A stretch of DNA of 54,840 nt, taken from the NCBI GenBank assembly GCA_030430495.1, contig JAUIKM010000040.1, forward strand, positions 1-54,840, read 5' to 3'. The notes beneath the pieces are model-generated. The model worked only from the letters and a program-made list of their open reading frames with translations, ran no database searches and had not been told where the DNA came from. The translations under genes were made by a program, and so were the position numbers. Source of the DNA: a bacterium (lineage in GTDB: Bacteria > Bacteroidota > Ignavibacteria > Kapaibacteriales > UBA7675). Positions 1-8,993 of the stretch are shown piece by piece (within the stretch, counting starts at the first letter, position 1; each line of letters opens with the position of its first letter).

Positions 1-35
1 CACGCAAACGGTCGCATAGCAGAATCCCGCATGCG

Positions 36-51
36 GTACGATCAATCGTAC
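36..51. repeat. Small inverted repeat near the window edge
   Basis: A 7-bp perfect inverted repeat (GTACGAT, 2-bp spacer, ATCGTAC) lies in the non-coding stretch at the left edge. It could be an operator or a weak hairpin. Positions 1-345 hold no other convincing feature apart from the hairpin at 263-295. Confidence 0.3.
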
Positions 52-262
52 GGCGCAGGGGGGCTACGTCTCTAAAACACCGGTCGGGATAAATTCCTTG
101 CTTTTTAACATACCGGCGGCGGGGCGGCCCCCAAGATCAACGGAGGAGTACGCCCTGAAAAAACCACGCTCACCCCGCCCCGCCGAAAACCCGCCAAATC
201 AAGCTCTCGCAAGACATCTCATCTTTCGCCCACGTCAGCCTCTACACACCCGCACAAACACA

Positions 263-295
263 AACAGCCGAAAATCACTCGGATTCACGGCTGTT
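263..295 (-). terminator. Probable terminator of the FKBP gene
   Basis: AACAGCCG and CGGCTGTT form an 8-bp stem about 50 bases past the stop codon of the FKBP gene. Read on the minus strand, the stem is followed by a T-rich run (TTTGTGTTTGTG), as expected for an intrinsic terminator. The loop is long (17 bases), so this is moderate evidence only. Confidence 0.45.
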
Positions 296-345
296 CACAT
301 ACTCTTCATCACAATCCGGCCCACACCGACCGAACGATGTCTTTT

Positions 346-1125
346 TTACTTCTTCAGCATCGTCTCAAAATCGTCCTGGACTTTGACCAGATCCACTTCG
401 TAGATCAACACCGAGCCGGGACTCACCGGCCCCCGCCCCATCGTGTCCAGCGCCAGATCCGAGGGCAGGAAAAATACCCGCCGTCCGCCTTCGCGCATCA
501 TCGGCAACCCCTCGCGCAGACCGGGCTGCAAACCATCCAGGCGGAACTGCTGCGGCGCATTCAGTTTGTAGGAAGAATTGAGCTCCTTCCCGGTAATATC
601 CATCATGCGATAGTGCATGCGCACCACGTTTTTCCCTTCCGGACTTCTACCGCTTCCGCGTTTGCGCACGATATACTGCAGACCGCTGGGCAGAACCTCC
701 ACGCTGTCTTTTTTGGCGTTTTCGGCCAGAAATTTAGCGCCGGCGGCTTTGGCGTCTTCGGCCATTTCGCGCTGTTTTTGGCGCATGCGTGCAAACTCGC
801 GCTCTTCGAGCGTCTTGAACAGTTTTTCAACCTGTTCCTGCGTAAGCGGTTCGGCGCCGTCCTTCATGGCGTGCACCATCCCGAGCAGGTAATTTTCGAC
901 GTTGATGTCAAAGGTGCTGTTTTTCAACTCGTCGGCGCGCAGAAAGCCCACGTGATACGAGAGGCTGTCCTCGACCGTTTTCATGACCGGTTCTGCATCG
1001 GCAAACGTCAACATCGTTTGTTTGATGGAGTCGCCGGGGGCCGCCTTCGGAGAATCGTTGCAGGCGCCAAGGACAAGTCCGCAGATCGCGGCGCAGAGCA
1101 CTAATCGGAAGCTGTGCATATACAT
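346..1125 (-). CDS. FKBP-type peptidyl-prolyl cis-trans isomerase, lipoprotein
   Basis: This 259-residue protein should catalyse proline cis-trans isomerisation during folding of exported proteins, acting as a lipid-anchored periplasmic enzyme. The N-terminus has a signal peptide ending in a lipobox (LVLGAC, Cys around residue 22). Residues 30-140 are helical and charged, like the FKBP N-terminal dimerisation domain. Residues 145-250 match the FKBP catalytic fold, with the run LPSGLQYIVRKRGSG, then GLQPGLREGLPMMREGG and a final strand SVLIYEVDLVKV. The reading frame is open far upstream, but I place the start at the ATG before the signal peptide, since the upstream part has no protein-like sequence and overlaps a dispersed repeat. 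No clear Shine-Dalgarno site is seen. The gene stands alone and points away from the tail-like block. Confidence 0.88.
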   Translation of the reverse strand: MYMHSFRLVLCAAICGLVLGACNDSPKAAPGDSIKQTMLTFADAEPVMKTVEDSLSYHVGFLRADELKNSTFDINVENYLLGMVHAMKDGAEPLTQEQVEKLFKTLEEREFARMRQKQREMAEDAKAAGAKFLAENAKKDSVEVLPSGLQYIVRKRGSGRSPEGKNVVRMHYRMMDITGKELNSSYKLNAPQQFRLDGLQPGLREGLPMMREGGRRVFFLPSDLALDTMGRGPVSPGSVLIYEVDLVKVQDDFETMLKK

Positions 1126-1209
1126 GGGTTTTTCGTTAAAATAAGAAGCAGACACCCGCGATGCCCGCTTGTAACGGAGAAACGCAAATGTACGGAGAAA
1201 AGCGCAAAC

Positions 1210-1270
1210 ACCTGAGCGCTTCGCCCCGTCCAGGCCCGTGGCTTGCTTTTTGCTTTTGTTTGTCAACGCA
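1210..1270 (-). repeat. Dispersed intergenic repeat, copy E
   Basis: On the minus strand this reads GTTGACAAACAAAAGC followed by AGCC and a GC-rich stretch ending GAAGCGCTC. It is a diverged relative of the copies at 33457-33510, 39111-39167, 42427-42489 and 50879-50939. It lies in the roughly 690-bp gene-free stretch 1126-1812, in which I find no convincing gene. Confidence 0.5.
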
Positions 1271-1812
1271 TGAGAAACCACGAGCGGCAGGAAAGTGAGA
1301 AGAGTTTTAGCCGACGAGTCGTCAGAATGTCCCCAAGCCCCCGGCGCCGAGCGCTCGGTATTGCGGAATCCTCGCAGTCGCTGAGCATTCTTTTGTTGCT
1401 TTGAGTATCTGAACTGTGATCTCAGGGCGATCATCTTTCCCGTCCCGGTTGGAGCACCTATGACGATGAGAAATCCGCTAACCCGCCGTTCATCAACAAT
1501 TCCGCCCCAAACAAAAAATCAGAACAGCAGCGTCCAAAAAACTTCGCTCTCCCCCCGGCGCTTACCTGATTCGCCCACACAATTTTTGGCGCAGTTATAT
1601 TTTTATCTAACTTCAGGCTGCGTGCACCTTTGGTCACTCGACAAATGCGCCTCTGCTCACCGCAGTTCGATACTCCCAAATCGCTGCACACCGGCAGAAA
1701 CCGCCTGCGTCGAAATTCATTGCCAGTCGCCCCGTGACCGCCGACACCAACACCGTGCAAGTCCAATTGCACCGACTCAGTATTCTTTCACATTCATTCA
1801 GAGGTAAGTATC

Positions 1813-2043
1813 ATGATCAAGGTAACCTTTGTCAACAAAACCGATGAAGTTCAGGACTACGTCGTTGGACCAACTGTTAAACAACTTCAGCCCGGCGCCA
1901 ACGTCGCCGTCGAAGTCCAGCCGACCGAACGCGTGGGATTCACGCAGTTGCAGGGCAAGGAAAACATAGCCTCAGTCCTGCTGGCCGAGTTTACAGACAG
2001 CAGTCTGCTGATCTACGCCGCACCGCAGGGAATTGATAGCTGA
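1813..2043 (+). CDS. Small 76-residue protein of unknown function
   Basis: I do not recognise this protein. It is a short, acidic, soluble-looking protein with alternating hydrophobic residues (starts MIKVTFVNKTDEVQDYVVG), suggesting a small beta sandwich or barrel. It has no signal peptide, membrane segment or Cys. A good Shine-Dalgarno site (AGAGGTAAG) lies just upstream of the ATG, which supports it as a real gene. It converges with the giant 2251-residue gene, the two being separated by a strong hairpin. Its place at the end of the tail-like block could fit a small accessory or immunity-type role, but nothing in the sequence shows that. Confidence 0.7.
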   Translation: MIKVTFVNKTDEVQDYVVGPTVKQLQPGANVAVEVQPTERVGFTQLQGKENIASVLLAEFTDSSLLIYAAPQGIDS

Positions 2044-2083
2044 GTCAACGCCGAAGCAATGATACTGTTGTACTTCACGTAAA

Positions 2084-2112
2084 GAGCTGCAAGCCTTCAG
2101 GGCTTGCAGCTC
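2084..2112. terminator. Bidirectional terminator hairpin
   Basis: A perfect 12-bp stem (GAGCTGCAAGCC / GGCTTGCAGCTC) with a 5-base loop lies between the convergent small gene and the end of the tail-like operon. Both flanks carry short T-rich tracts in the outgoing direction. It probably ends transcription from both sides. Confidence 0.65.
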
Positions 2113-2187
2113 TGCTGCTTTTCAAATCTCTTGTCCGCGCAAATACTATTACAACAGCCCCTATAGTCTCTCTTTCACTCCTGCATA

Positions 2188-5100
2188 TCAGGTCAACGTT
2201 ATCGTCCTGCGCGCCACGTTCGACGCATTGCCGTTCTCGCGAATCAGCAGACGCCGCGTGCCGGGGTTGCTGAAACCCGCGTCCACATTCACGACAAGCT
2301 GATTAGCGCCGCCTGCCGCAAATGTTAACTCCGGCGTTCCGGGACTTACTTCCGGCGGCGGTGTGCCGTCCGGCATTGTCACAACAACATTATTCGGATC
2401 GGGCGTCACTCCACCGCCGCCGACGTTTGCGCAGTCCAGTGTAATCGAGCCGCCGGCGCCCGCCGAATACGAGCCGGACGTCGCCAGAAAATGACCTGTT
2501 ATCGGAATCACGACTTGCGCCAGATCGTCCAGATTGCCCGTGGCGCCGACCTGAACGTCCACCGTTACCTGCGCCTCTTCCTCGGGCGGATCGTCGGACG
2601 CAATACTTAAACGGAATACGCCGCCAATATCGCCGCCCGCCCCCAGGAAATTGCGCGTCGCAGCCGGTGCATCCGCAGTCTGATCCTGTTGAATCAGCAC
2701 CGGATGGATTGTTCCCGCCGTGCCGGGATAAGTTATCTGCGGGTTGAAATTCAACACGTTGGCGGCGATAAATACAAACACCTCGCCGCCGGGAGTCAGG
2801 TCCGGAACCGCCGTGCCGTACGAGTTGAAGTCGACCGGCGTGTTTAAAGCCCCCAGGACAATCGGCGTGTCCTCGACGTTGACGGTAATGCGTCGCACCG
2901 CGATATCAATGTCAGTCGGCAGGTGCATGCCGTGCTGCGTCAGACTGCCCGTCTCAAATCGACCGTTCGGCGCGTCCCAGCGGTAGTAGCGACTTATCTC
3001 CACCGCTTCCGCCGTTCCGGCCGCCAGCGGCGCCAATGGCGTGTCGCTCTGTATCTCTATTTCCAGCTCGTCCGTGCGCCGCACCACCCTGCCGTTCGTC
3101 GGGCGCAGAACCGTCGCGCGGTAACGACGATTGTTGTTGGGCTGACATACAAAACGCGCGCGCTGCGTCTTGAGCAGGTTTATCGTCATGCCCTCCGTAA
3201 TCGCTATGCCGTTTAAAGTGACCGTTATGTCCGTGACATTAACATTGTAGAGAATTTTCGCCTGGTTCTCATCCTGGGCGTGGCGCGCCTGGTTGCCCGA
3301 CACGATCCCATTATCGGTCGTCACCCGGTGACGATCATTGCCGGTGGTCGGAGTCGTAAAAGCCACGTACATGCCCTGCGTCCGTCCGAGCGTTTTACTC
3401 GTCGGAATCCACCCACGATCCGTCGGCATAAAGCGGCGCGGCGTTCCCGCCGCGGGAGCCGGAGCATCGACGGGCGCGGCGGTATTTTTTGCGTAGAATA
3501 CATCCGGAACGGCCAGTCCCGGTTGTGTTGCCACCGCTCCCGCTTCCGCATTGTTGTTCGGTTCGGCGCCGTTGCCCGGCGCGGCCGCCCCCGTTTCAGC
3601 CGTGATAAACGGCATCACGCACACTCTCTGTCGCGTGTTGACGCCCGGCGCATCCTGCGTAAAACCGCCGTTCGACGGAAAATCCCGATCCCTGACTTCA
3701 CTCCAGAACCAGTAACGTGCAATATCGCCAACCACCATGGTGGCGGCAAATTGATCGCCGACATCGACCGTGCCGCGCATCCGTCCCAACGCCGAATACA
3801 GATCGCCGCTCTGATATGATGCGTCCTGTTCAATGTTGGAGAGATAAGCCTGCGCATCGTCCGGAAACAGCCGGTCCCAGAACACCCAACCAAAGGCCGG
3901 CGGGAATGTGCTCCAATTGTGCGTGCCCCAAATGTAGCGGGCAATACGCGAAAAAATCTCCCAGCCGGAGCGCTGATTGTCTACTTGTCGAATGTGTACC
4001 TGACGCAGCGGATCGGACACCCAGCGCATCGGGCCCATGAATGATGCGTCGTCGTACAACGCCCGCTCAACGTGCCCCTGACTGGTCTGGCGACCAATTT
4101 TGGCAACGCGCAGCACCTGGTCGGAGCCGCCCAGCGCGTCTGTCGGCAAAGGATCAGAAAGTTCGATGTCGTCGCCGTTGACGGCGGTGACAACCGAGTT
4201 CATGGTGAAGCGCTCGTGATTGTTGTTTTTCTCTCCAATGATGTAGAGCCGGTCAAACGGCGCAGCCGAAAGTTTTTTACCGTCCTCCTCCTGCGCCGTG
4301 ATAATCGCAAACGTGCCGGGTTTAAGCGTCGCCGGATGATAATCCTGCCAGTACCAGCGCGCACTCGCAAGATTTGATTCGTACGGGCTTACTTCCACCG
4401 GCCCGTTAAAATTCAGGCTCGACCCAAGCGTTAACTTGCCGGCCTCGTCGACGCTCGACAGCGAGCGCACAAAATCTTCCTTGCCGCTCTGTTTAATGAC
4501 GATGCGGCTTTCGTTAACAAACTCGGACCGGCGGCCGCTCTCGGTTAACTGAATTTCGTTGCGGGACGCCAACACCGTACCCGGATAACGCGTGTAGTTT
4601 GAACATGCCTTGTAAATGATCCACGGCAATCGCGCCACCAGAAACATCATCGAACCGTAACCGACGCTGAACAACAGGTCCGTGATGCCGCCCAGCGTCG
4701 TAAGCTCAAACATCTCGTAAAAAACGTCGTACGTCGTCTGCCAGCCGGAACTTAAATCCGAATTCAGTTTGCGCAGATATATCGGCCCTGCCGACATCCG
4801 CGGTTGACCGGAAGAACTGAATTTGAGGCGATACAGATCGTCCGCCCGTTTCTGCACAAATTTTGTGTTTTCACGCTGCGAACCGCGGAATAACTGAACG
4901 TGCGAATCTTCCTTGAATTCGATCCCTTCGCGATTGGGAATCCGCACCAGTCGAACCGCTTCATCCACAGGATCAATTTCAATCGTTGCGGAAATGAACT
5001 TTGACCACTTCGGAAGGTCCACGTCATGACGGTAGGAAAATCCCGCGTCCATGGCCCACAAGGGCAGCCAGCAAAACCACATCGGCCCCCACCAGAGGTA

Positions 5101-8100
5101 CTGCTCGGTGTGGCGCAATTCGTGCTCGACCAGCGATTGATAGCGATCGTGTTCCCAGTTTTCAGGGTCGGCCGGTACAAGAACGCTGCCGGGATGCATT
5201 ACCGCATCAGTTTGCACCGCAGTTTCCCGCAAAGGAATGACAACCGTCTGGCGGTTTCCCGCCGTTAAACTGCCCGTCACCGCCGGATCAAGCACGATCG
5301 TCGTATCCGTCTCCGCCCTGTATGTCGCAGCCCAGGCGTTGTCGCCTGTATGCAGGAGCGCCTCAATATCTATCGTTCCCACAACCGTCGTCGGCGGCGT
5401 TGCAAGGCCGACGCGCAACACGATCAAACGCCTGATGGTAATATTTGTCGACGCCGTGGTAATAACGGGAACGCCGCTATCGTGCACGAGCGTCACGACA
5501 TTGCCGCTAACAGCCGTGATGTTAAACTCATCGGTCGTCGCGCCGCCGCCGGGATCCCAGCTGACTTCCACCCGTTCGCCGATGTTAAACACAGGCTGAG
5601 AAACCACTGTGCCGCCGATGGTGTTTGAAACATCCAATTCTTCCAGGTTGGCGGGGTTCGGCTGTGTACATTCGTAACGCGTCTGACCAACGCGTGCCGG
5701 CAGCGTGCGATCGCCGACGACAATTCCAATCAGTTCGGTTCCCCTGAGGTCCCGCCAGTTCCAGAGCCTGAATCGAATATTGCGCGTCGTGCCGTCGGCA
5801 TTCGCCACTTGGGGCTCTCCTTCGATCGCGACGTTAAATCCACCGTTCTCCGGGTCGTGGACATCCAGCCGCTGTACCGCAAAGTCGCTTCCCGTACCCG
5901 GCAGGACGCCGCGCCCGCCTTCCAGTGTAAGTTCCATTCCATCAACGGCCTGAATCCTGAACTGGTCGTTGATGTTCGCCAACGCGTCGACGTATGAAAC
6001 TTCAACCAGTTCTCCGGCAAAAAAGCGCGGCATTTCCAGACGGGAGTTCGTGCCGGCGTCCGTCGGCAAAACCGTGATAATTGTGTCGTCGATACGCTCG
6101 GCATTGTAGTTGATGCCCGCGGCCTCAAGTTCTATGGCGCGCAGGCCGCCCGCGGAAATCGGCAGATCGCGATCGAGCGGCACGTGGCGCTCCACAAATC
6201 GGATCAAATTGATTTCCTGATTTGCGCCGTCGTTTAACCCGACCGCCTGCGCAGGCCGCAATTCGAGGCCTCCGATTGCCGCAACCGGTCCGCTCAGCAC
6301 GGTCCCCGCCAGCGTCAGATCCCTGACCGTCGCCGCGGCCGCATGGTTGCCCGTCGCGGCGTCATTCGCCAATTGATGCACCTGCAACGCCACAACGTCG
6401 TCGGTCTGCATCGCGTTGTCAAGCGCCAGTACCACCGCGTTGCCGAGCGTCACATTTGTTAAACGCGGATCCGTCGGTTTAAACAATTCGACGTCATACG
6501 GCGCGGCATTGCCCGTGCGGTCCTCGCCCAACACAATCGCATCGTACTCCAGGCCTGTCACCCGCCGCACCTGAACCTCGTTGGTCCGCGTGCGAATAGC
6601 CAGATAGCCCGCCGAAAGCGCCTGCCGCACCGAAACCGAGGTGTAGGTCAGTTGCGCGGCCACGTCAAAGGTCGCCGCCGTTCCCAGCGCGCCGCCGCCC
6701 ACCAGCGCCTGCCAGCTTACCGCCGTACCCGCGCCGCCCAGCGCACCCAGACCGCGGTCAACCGTCCTGTCGTTGCCGTTGACCGCTGTAATCACGACCG
6801 GAATATCATCAACGCCGTTAAACACGCGAATCATATCGCCCAGGCCGGGGCGCGGATCATTCGGAAATGTCAACTCGAGCGGACTCGCCGTTAACTCCGC
6901 GCCGCGTACCGGTCCTCCGGCGACAGCCGGAAACACTTCCGCGCCGGGCGCCGGTCCCGGCGCAGCATTGAAATTGTCGTCCAGATTGACGCGCGCTTCA
7001 AGACCGGTTATCAGGCGCGAGCCGCGGTCGTCCGGTCCCTGGCGCATCTGGATATAATCGTCGACCGCATAAGCGCCCGTCGATCCCTGTACATCCATCC
7101 GGCGCAGATCCGGCACGATGTTAAGTACTTCTGTCGTCGTAGCCTGCTGCAAAGGCGCCAGCCGCAGGCCGTTGTTGGCAATACCCGTGGGAGCCGGATT
7201 TAAACGGATGGTTGTTGAACCGCCCTGTTCAACAAAAGAATGGACGGTCGCGATAAACGCCGCGTCCGTGGCGTCCGCCAGACCAATTCTGGTATTGTCC
7301 TCCAGGTCTACGTCCGTACGCCCAACCGTGATGACCGCCAGATCTTCGACAATCCCCGTCGCAAAACGGTCCATCGTCTCCAGCTCCGTCAGCACGGCAT
7401 TCGTCGGCCCGTGAACGCGGTCCGGCTGGTTGTTGATCCAGTTGATGCCCAGATGTAAACCGCCGTTGGGAAAAAACGGCCTCAACATTCCGGGAGCGAT
7501 CCGCTCGGCTTCCCCGCCGTGCCGCGTCCAGGCGGATGGATAATCGGGACTGACAAGGCCGTCCGACGCATACGTCCGCATGCCGCGAAGCATAAATGCG
7601 CGGTTTGTCGACGACTCCACCAGGCGCAGAACCGTGCCGTACATGCCCGGCTGAAACCGATCATTCGGCGAGCAGACCGTCACTTCCCTGGTATGGTCCC
7701 ACTCCTCAAAACTGCTCCAGATATAATGCTGCGTCGTGAATGCGCGTTCCAGCCCCATGGCTCCGTCGCGCAGAACGCCGCCCATGTTAAGTCGTTCGCT
7801 GCTGATGTGCCGAAAGTTGAAAAAACGCCCCATCCTTCCGGAAAACAGACTGCCCCAGAAATTGATCGTCCAGTCCAGTCCAAGCGTCAGCGCCCAGTTG
7901 TTCGGAAACGCCCAGGTAAGCGTGGAAAGCATGTAGTACCACGCTATCCCGCCCGTCGGATCCGCAAATGTTAACGTGTCATATCCGCAGATTCCGTAGC
8001 CGCCGGCGGTTAAACGCTCGGCTATCAGATTGCCGATGTAACCGTCGTCGCGCCGCGGATCGCGTTCGCTGCCGTCCAACGGGTCCGGCGCGTTAAACAA

Positions 8101-8943
8101 ACCCGGCAACGGGTCGAAACTGCGCATCGCGTAAAACACCCGTCCTTCGTGCTGCGCCCCGCCGAACAATCCGGGTACGCCTTTGTGCCGGGTCAGGTTG
8201 ATGCCGAACAGATCGCGCGGAATGATCGTCGTTGTGTCCGCCGTCGATACACGTACCGGCGTTCCGCCGATATCCAGCGAATACACTTCCGCAATCGCCG
8301 CTCCGGGAGCGCCGTCGATACGCGCCAGGCAGGCAAATTCATCCCACAAATACGTGGCGATAATCTTTCCATCTTCATCCGACACGGCCCACAATCGCCC
8401 TTCTTCGTCGCGATGCCAGTTCCGCGGTGCTTGTTTAACTCCCTGGCGCAGTCCGTTCCCGTCGTACTCAAGAAGCTCTTGTTTGTCACCGAATGAGACG
8501 CCGGTCGGTCGTTGATTCGCATCATAGCTCAAACGGAGCGAATGTTCGGGGCCGTCCATGCGCGCCAGGACGCCGTTTTCGTAGGTGTAGATCCAGTGCT
8601 GGCCGTGCCCGGCGCATTCAACCACACGCCCTTCGCCGTCGCGAGCAATTATCATGCCGTCGACTTCCGTCGGAATCGCCTGCTCGTCCCAGCGGTAGTG
8701 CTCCGTCCAGTGCCGACCGTTGACGTTTACCCGCCGCAGTAAAACACCCGCGGCAAACAGTTCCTCGAATTCCGCGAAACCGCCGTCGAACACGCGTTTA
8801 GTGCCCGTCGCTACAACGTAGTCGCGCCCGCCGCCGCACAAACGCAGCAGGCGACCGTCCCGGTCGTATTCGAAATCGAGCACGTGGTCCGTGCCGGGGA
8901 TGTTAACCGTTTTATGTGGGTTGAAATCGTGTGACGTTGTCAT
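2188..8943 (-). CDS. Giant RHS-like protein with HELRH zinc-peptidase-like motif, putative cargo/tip protein
   Basis: This 2251-residue protein is the last gene of the tail-like operon. Residues 1-330 resemble a short RHS/YD-repeat core: YD-type repeats (FEYDRDGRLLRL, LSYDANQRPTGVSF, LLEYDGNGLRQGV) and a degenerate form of the conserved RHS end motif (RSFDPLPGLFNAPDPLDGS ... FADPTGG). Hydrophobic, Trp-rich segments follow near residue 335. The middle is beta-rich with repeated I-x-AV-x-G-x-x-x-TL motifs. Around residue 1270 there is HELRHTEQY followed by a hydrophobic Trp-rich stretch, a pattern seen in DUF4157-like and related predicted zinc peptidases; the third zinc ligand is not evident. 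A second hydrophobic stretch lies near residues 1415-1440. The C-terminal 300 residues look like Ig-type beta domains. The start has a good Shine-Dalgarno site (GAGAGGG). No signal peptide is seen, so delivery by the tail-like particle is my inference from gene order. It could instead be a structural tip or fibre protein. Confidence 0.75.
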   Translation of the reverse strand: MTTSHDFNPHKTVNIPGTDHVLDFEYDRDGRLLRLCGGGRDYVVATGTKRVFDGGFAEFEELFAAGVLLRRVNVNGRHWTEHYRWDEQAIPTEVDGMIIARDGEGRVVECAGHGQHWIYTYENGVLARMDGPEHSLRLSYDANQRPTGVSFGDKQELLEYDGNGLRQGVKQAPRNWHRDEEGRLWAVSDEDGKIIATYLWDEFACLARIDGAPGAAIAEVYSLDIGGTPVRVSTADTTTIIPRDLFGINLTRHKGVPGLFGGAQHEGRVFYAMRSFDPLPGLFNAPDPLDGSERDPRRDDGYIGNLIAERLTAGGYGICGYDTLTFADPTGGIAWYYMLSTLTWAFPNNWALTLGLDWTINFWGSLFSGRMGRFFNFRHISSERLNMGGVLRDGAMGLERAFTTQHYIWSSFEEWDHTREVTVCSPNDRFQPGMYGTVLRLVESSTNRAFMLRGMRTYASDGLVSPDYPSAWTRHGGEAERIAPGMLRPFFPNGGLHLGINWINNQPDRVHGPTNAVLTELETMDRFATGIVEDLAVITVGRTDVDLEDNTRIGLADATDAAFIATVHSFVEQGGSTTIRLNPAPTGIANNGLRLAPLQQATTTEVLNIVPDLRRMDVQGSTGAYAVDDYIQMRQGPDDRGSRLITGLEARVNLDDNFNAAPGPAPGAEVFPAVAGGPVRGAELTASPLELTFPNDPRPGLGDMIRVFNGVDDIPVVITAVNGNDRTVDRGLGALGGAGTAVSWQALVGGGALGTAATFDVAAQLTYTSVSVRQALSAGYLAIRTRTNEVQVRRVTGLEYDAIVLGEDRTGNAAPYDVELFKPTDPRLTNVTLGNAVVLALDNAMQTDDVVALQVHQLANDAATGNHAAAATVRDLTLAGTVLSGPVAAIGGLELRPAQAVGLNDGANQEINLIRFVERHVPLDRDLPISAGGLRAIELEAAGINYNAERIDDTIITVLPTDAGTNSRLEMPRFFAGELVEVSYVDALANINDQFRIQAVDGMELTLEGGRGVLPGTGSDFAVQRLDVHDPENGGFNVAIEGEPQVANADGTTRNIRFRLWNWRDLRGTELIGIVVGDRTLPARVGQTRYECTQPNPANLEELDVSNTIGGTVVSQPVFNIGERVEVSWDPGGGATTDEFNITAVSGNVVTLVHDSGVPVITTASTNITIRRLIVLRVGLATPPTTVVGTIDIEALLHTGDNAWAATYRAETDTTIVLDPAVTGSLTAGNRQTVVIPLRETAVQTDAVMHPGSVLVPADPENWEHDRYQSLVEHELRHTEQYLWWGPMWFCWLPLWAMDAGFSYRHDVDLPKWSKFISATIEIDPVDEAVRLVRIPNREGIEFKEDSHVQLFRGSQRENTKFVQKRADDLYRLKFSSSGQPRMSAGPIYLRKLNSDLSSGWQTTYDVFYEMFELTTLGGITDLLFSVGYGSMMFLVARLPWIIYKACSNYTRYPGTVLASRNEIQLTESGRRSEFVNESRIVIKQSGKEDFVRSLSSVDEAGKLTLGSSLNFNGPVEVSPYESNLASARWYWQDYHPATLKPGTFAIITAQEEDGKKLSAAPFDRLYIIGEKNNNHERFTMNSVVTAVNGDDIELSDPLPTDALGGSDQVLRVAKIGRQTSQGHVERALYDDASFMGPMRWVSDPLRQVHIRQVDNQRSGWEIFSRIARYIWGTHNWSTFPPAFGWVFWDRLFPDDAQAYLSNIEQDASYQSGDLYSALGRMRGTVDVGDQFAATMVVGDIARYWFWSEVRDRDFPSNGGFTQDAPGVNTRQRVCVMPFITAETGAAAPGNGAEPNNNAEAGAVATQPGLAVPDVFYAKNTAAPVDAPAPAAGTPRRFMPTDRGWIPTSKTLGRTQGMYVAFTTPTTGNDRHRVTTDNGIVSGNQARHAQDENQAKILYNVNVTDITVTLNGIAITEGMTINLLKTQRARFVCQPNNNRRYRATVLRPTNGRVVRRTDELEIEIQSDTPLAPLAAGTAEAVEISRYYRWDAPNGRFETGSLTQHGMHLPTDIDIAVRRITVNVEDTPIVLGALNTPVDFNSYGTAVPDLTPGGEVFVFIAANVLNFNPQITYPGTAGTIHPVLIQQDQTADAPAATRNFLGAGGDIGGVFRLSIASDDPPEEEAQVTVDVQVGATGNLDDLAQVVIPITGHFLATSGSYSAGAGGSITLDCANVGGGGVTPDPNNVVVTMPDGTPPPEVSPGTPELTFAAGGANQLVVNVDAGFSNPGTRRLLIRENGNASNVARRTITLT

Positions 8944-8993
8944 GGTATCCCTCTCCCCGCCGCAGGCAGCGGCGGCGCTCCAGAGCTGTGATG

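Noticed and set aside
98-403. Open frame of 101 codons at the left edge
   Set aside because: Low-complexity Pro/Arg/Thr-rich translation with no ribosome site; it overlaps the end and probable terminator of the FKBP gene.
1390-1480. P-loop-like string (GAPTGTGKMI) in a minus-strand frame
   Set aside because: The frame stops soon upstream, the residue after Lys is Met and not Ser/Thr, and the surrounding residues do not look like an ATPase. Treated as chance.
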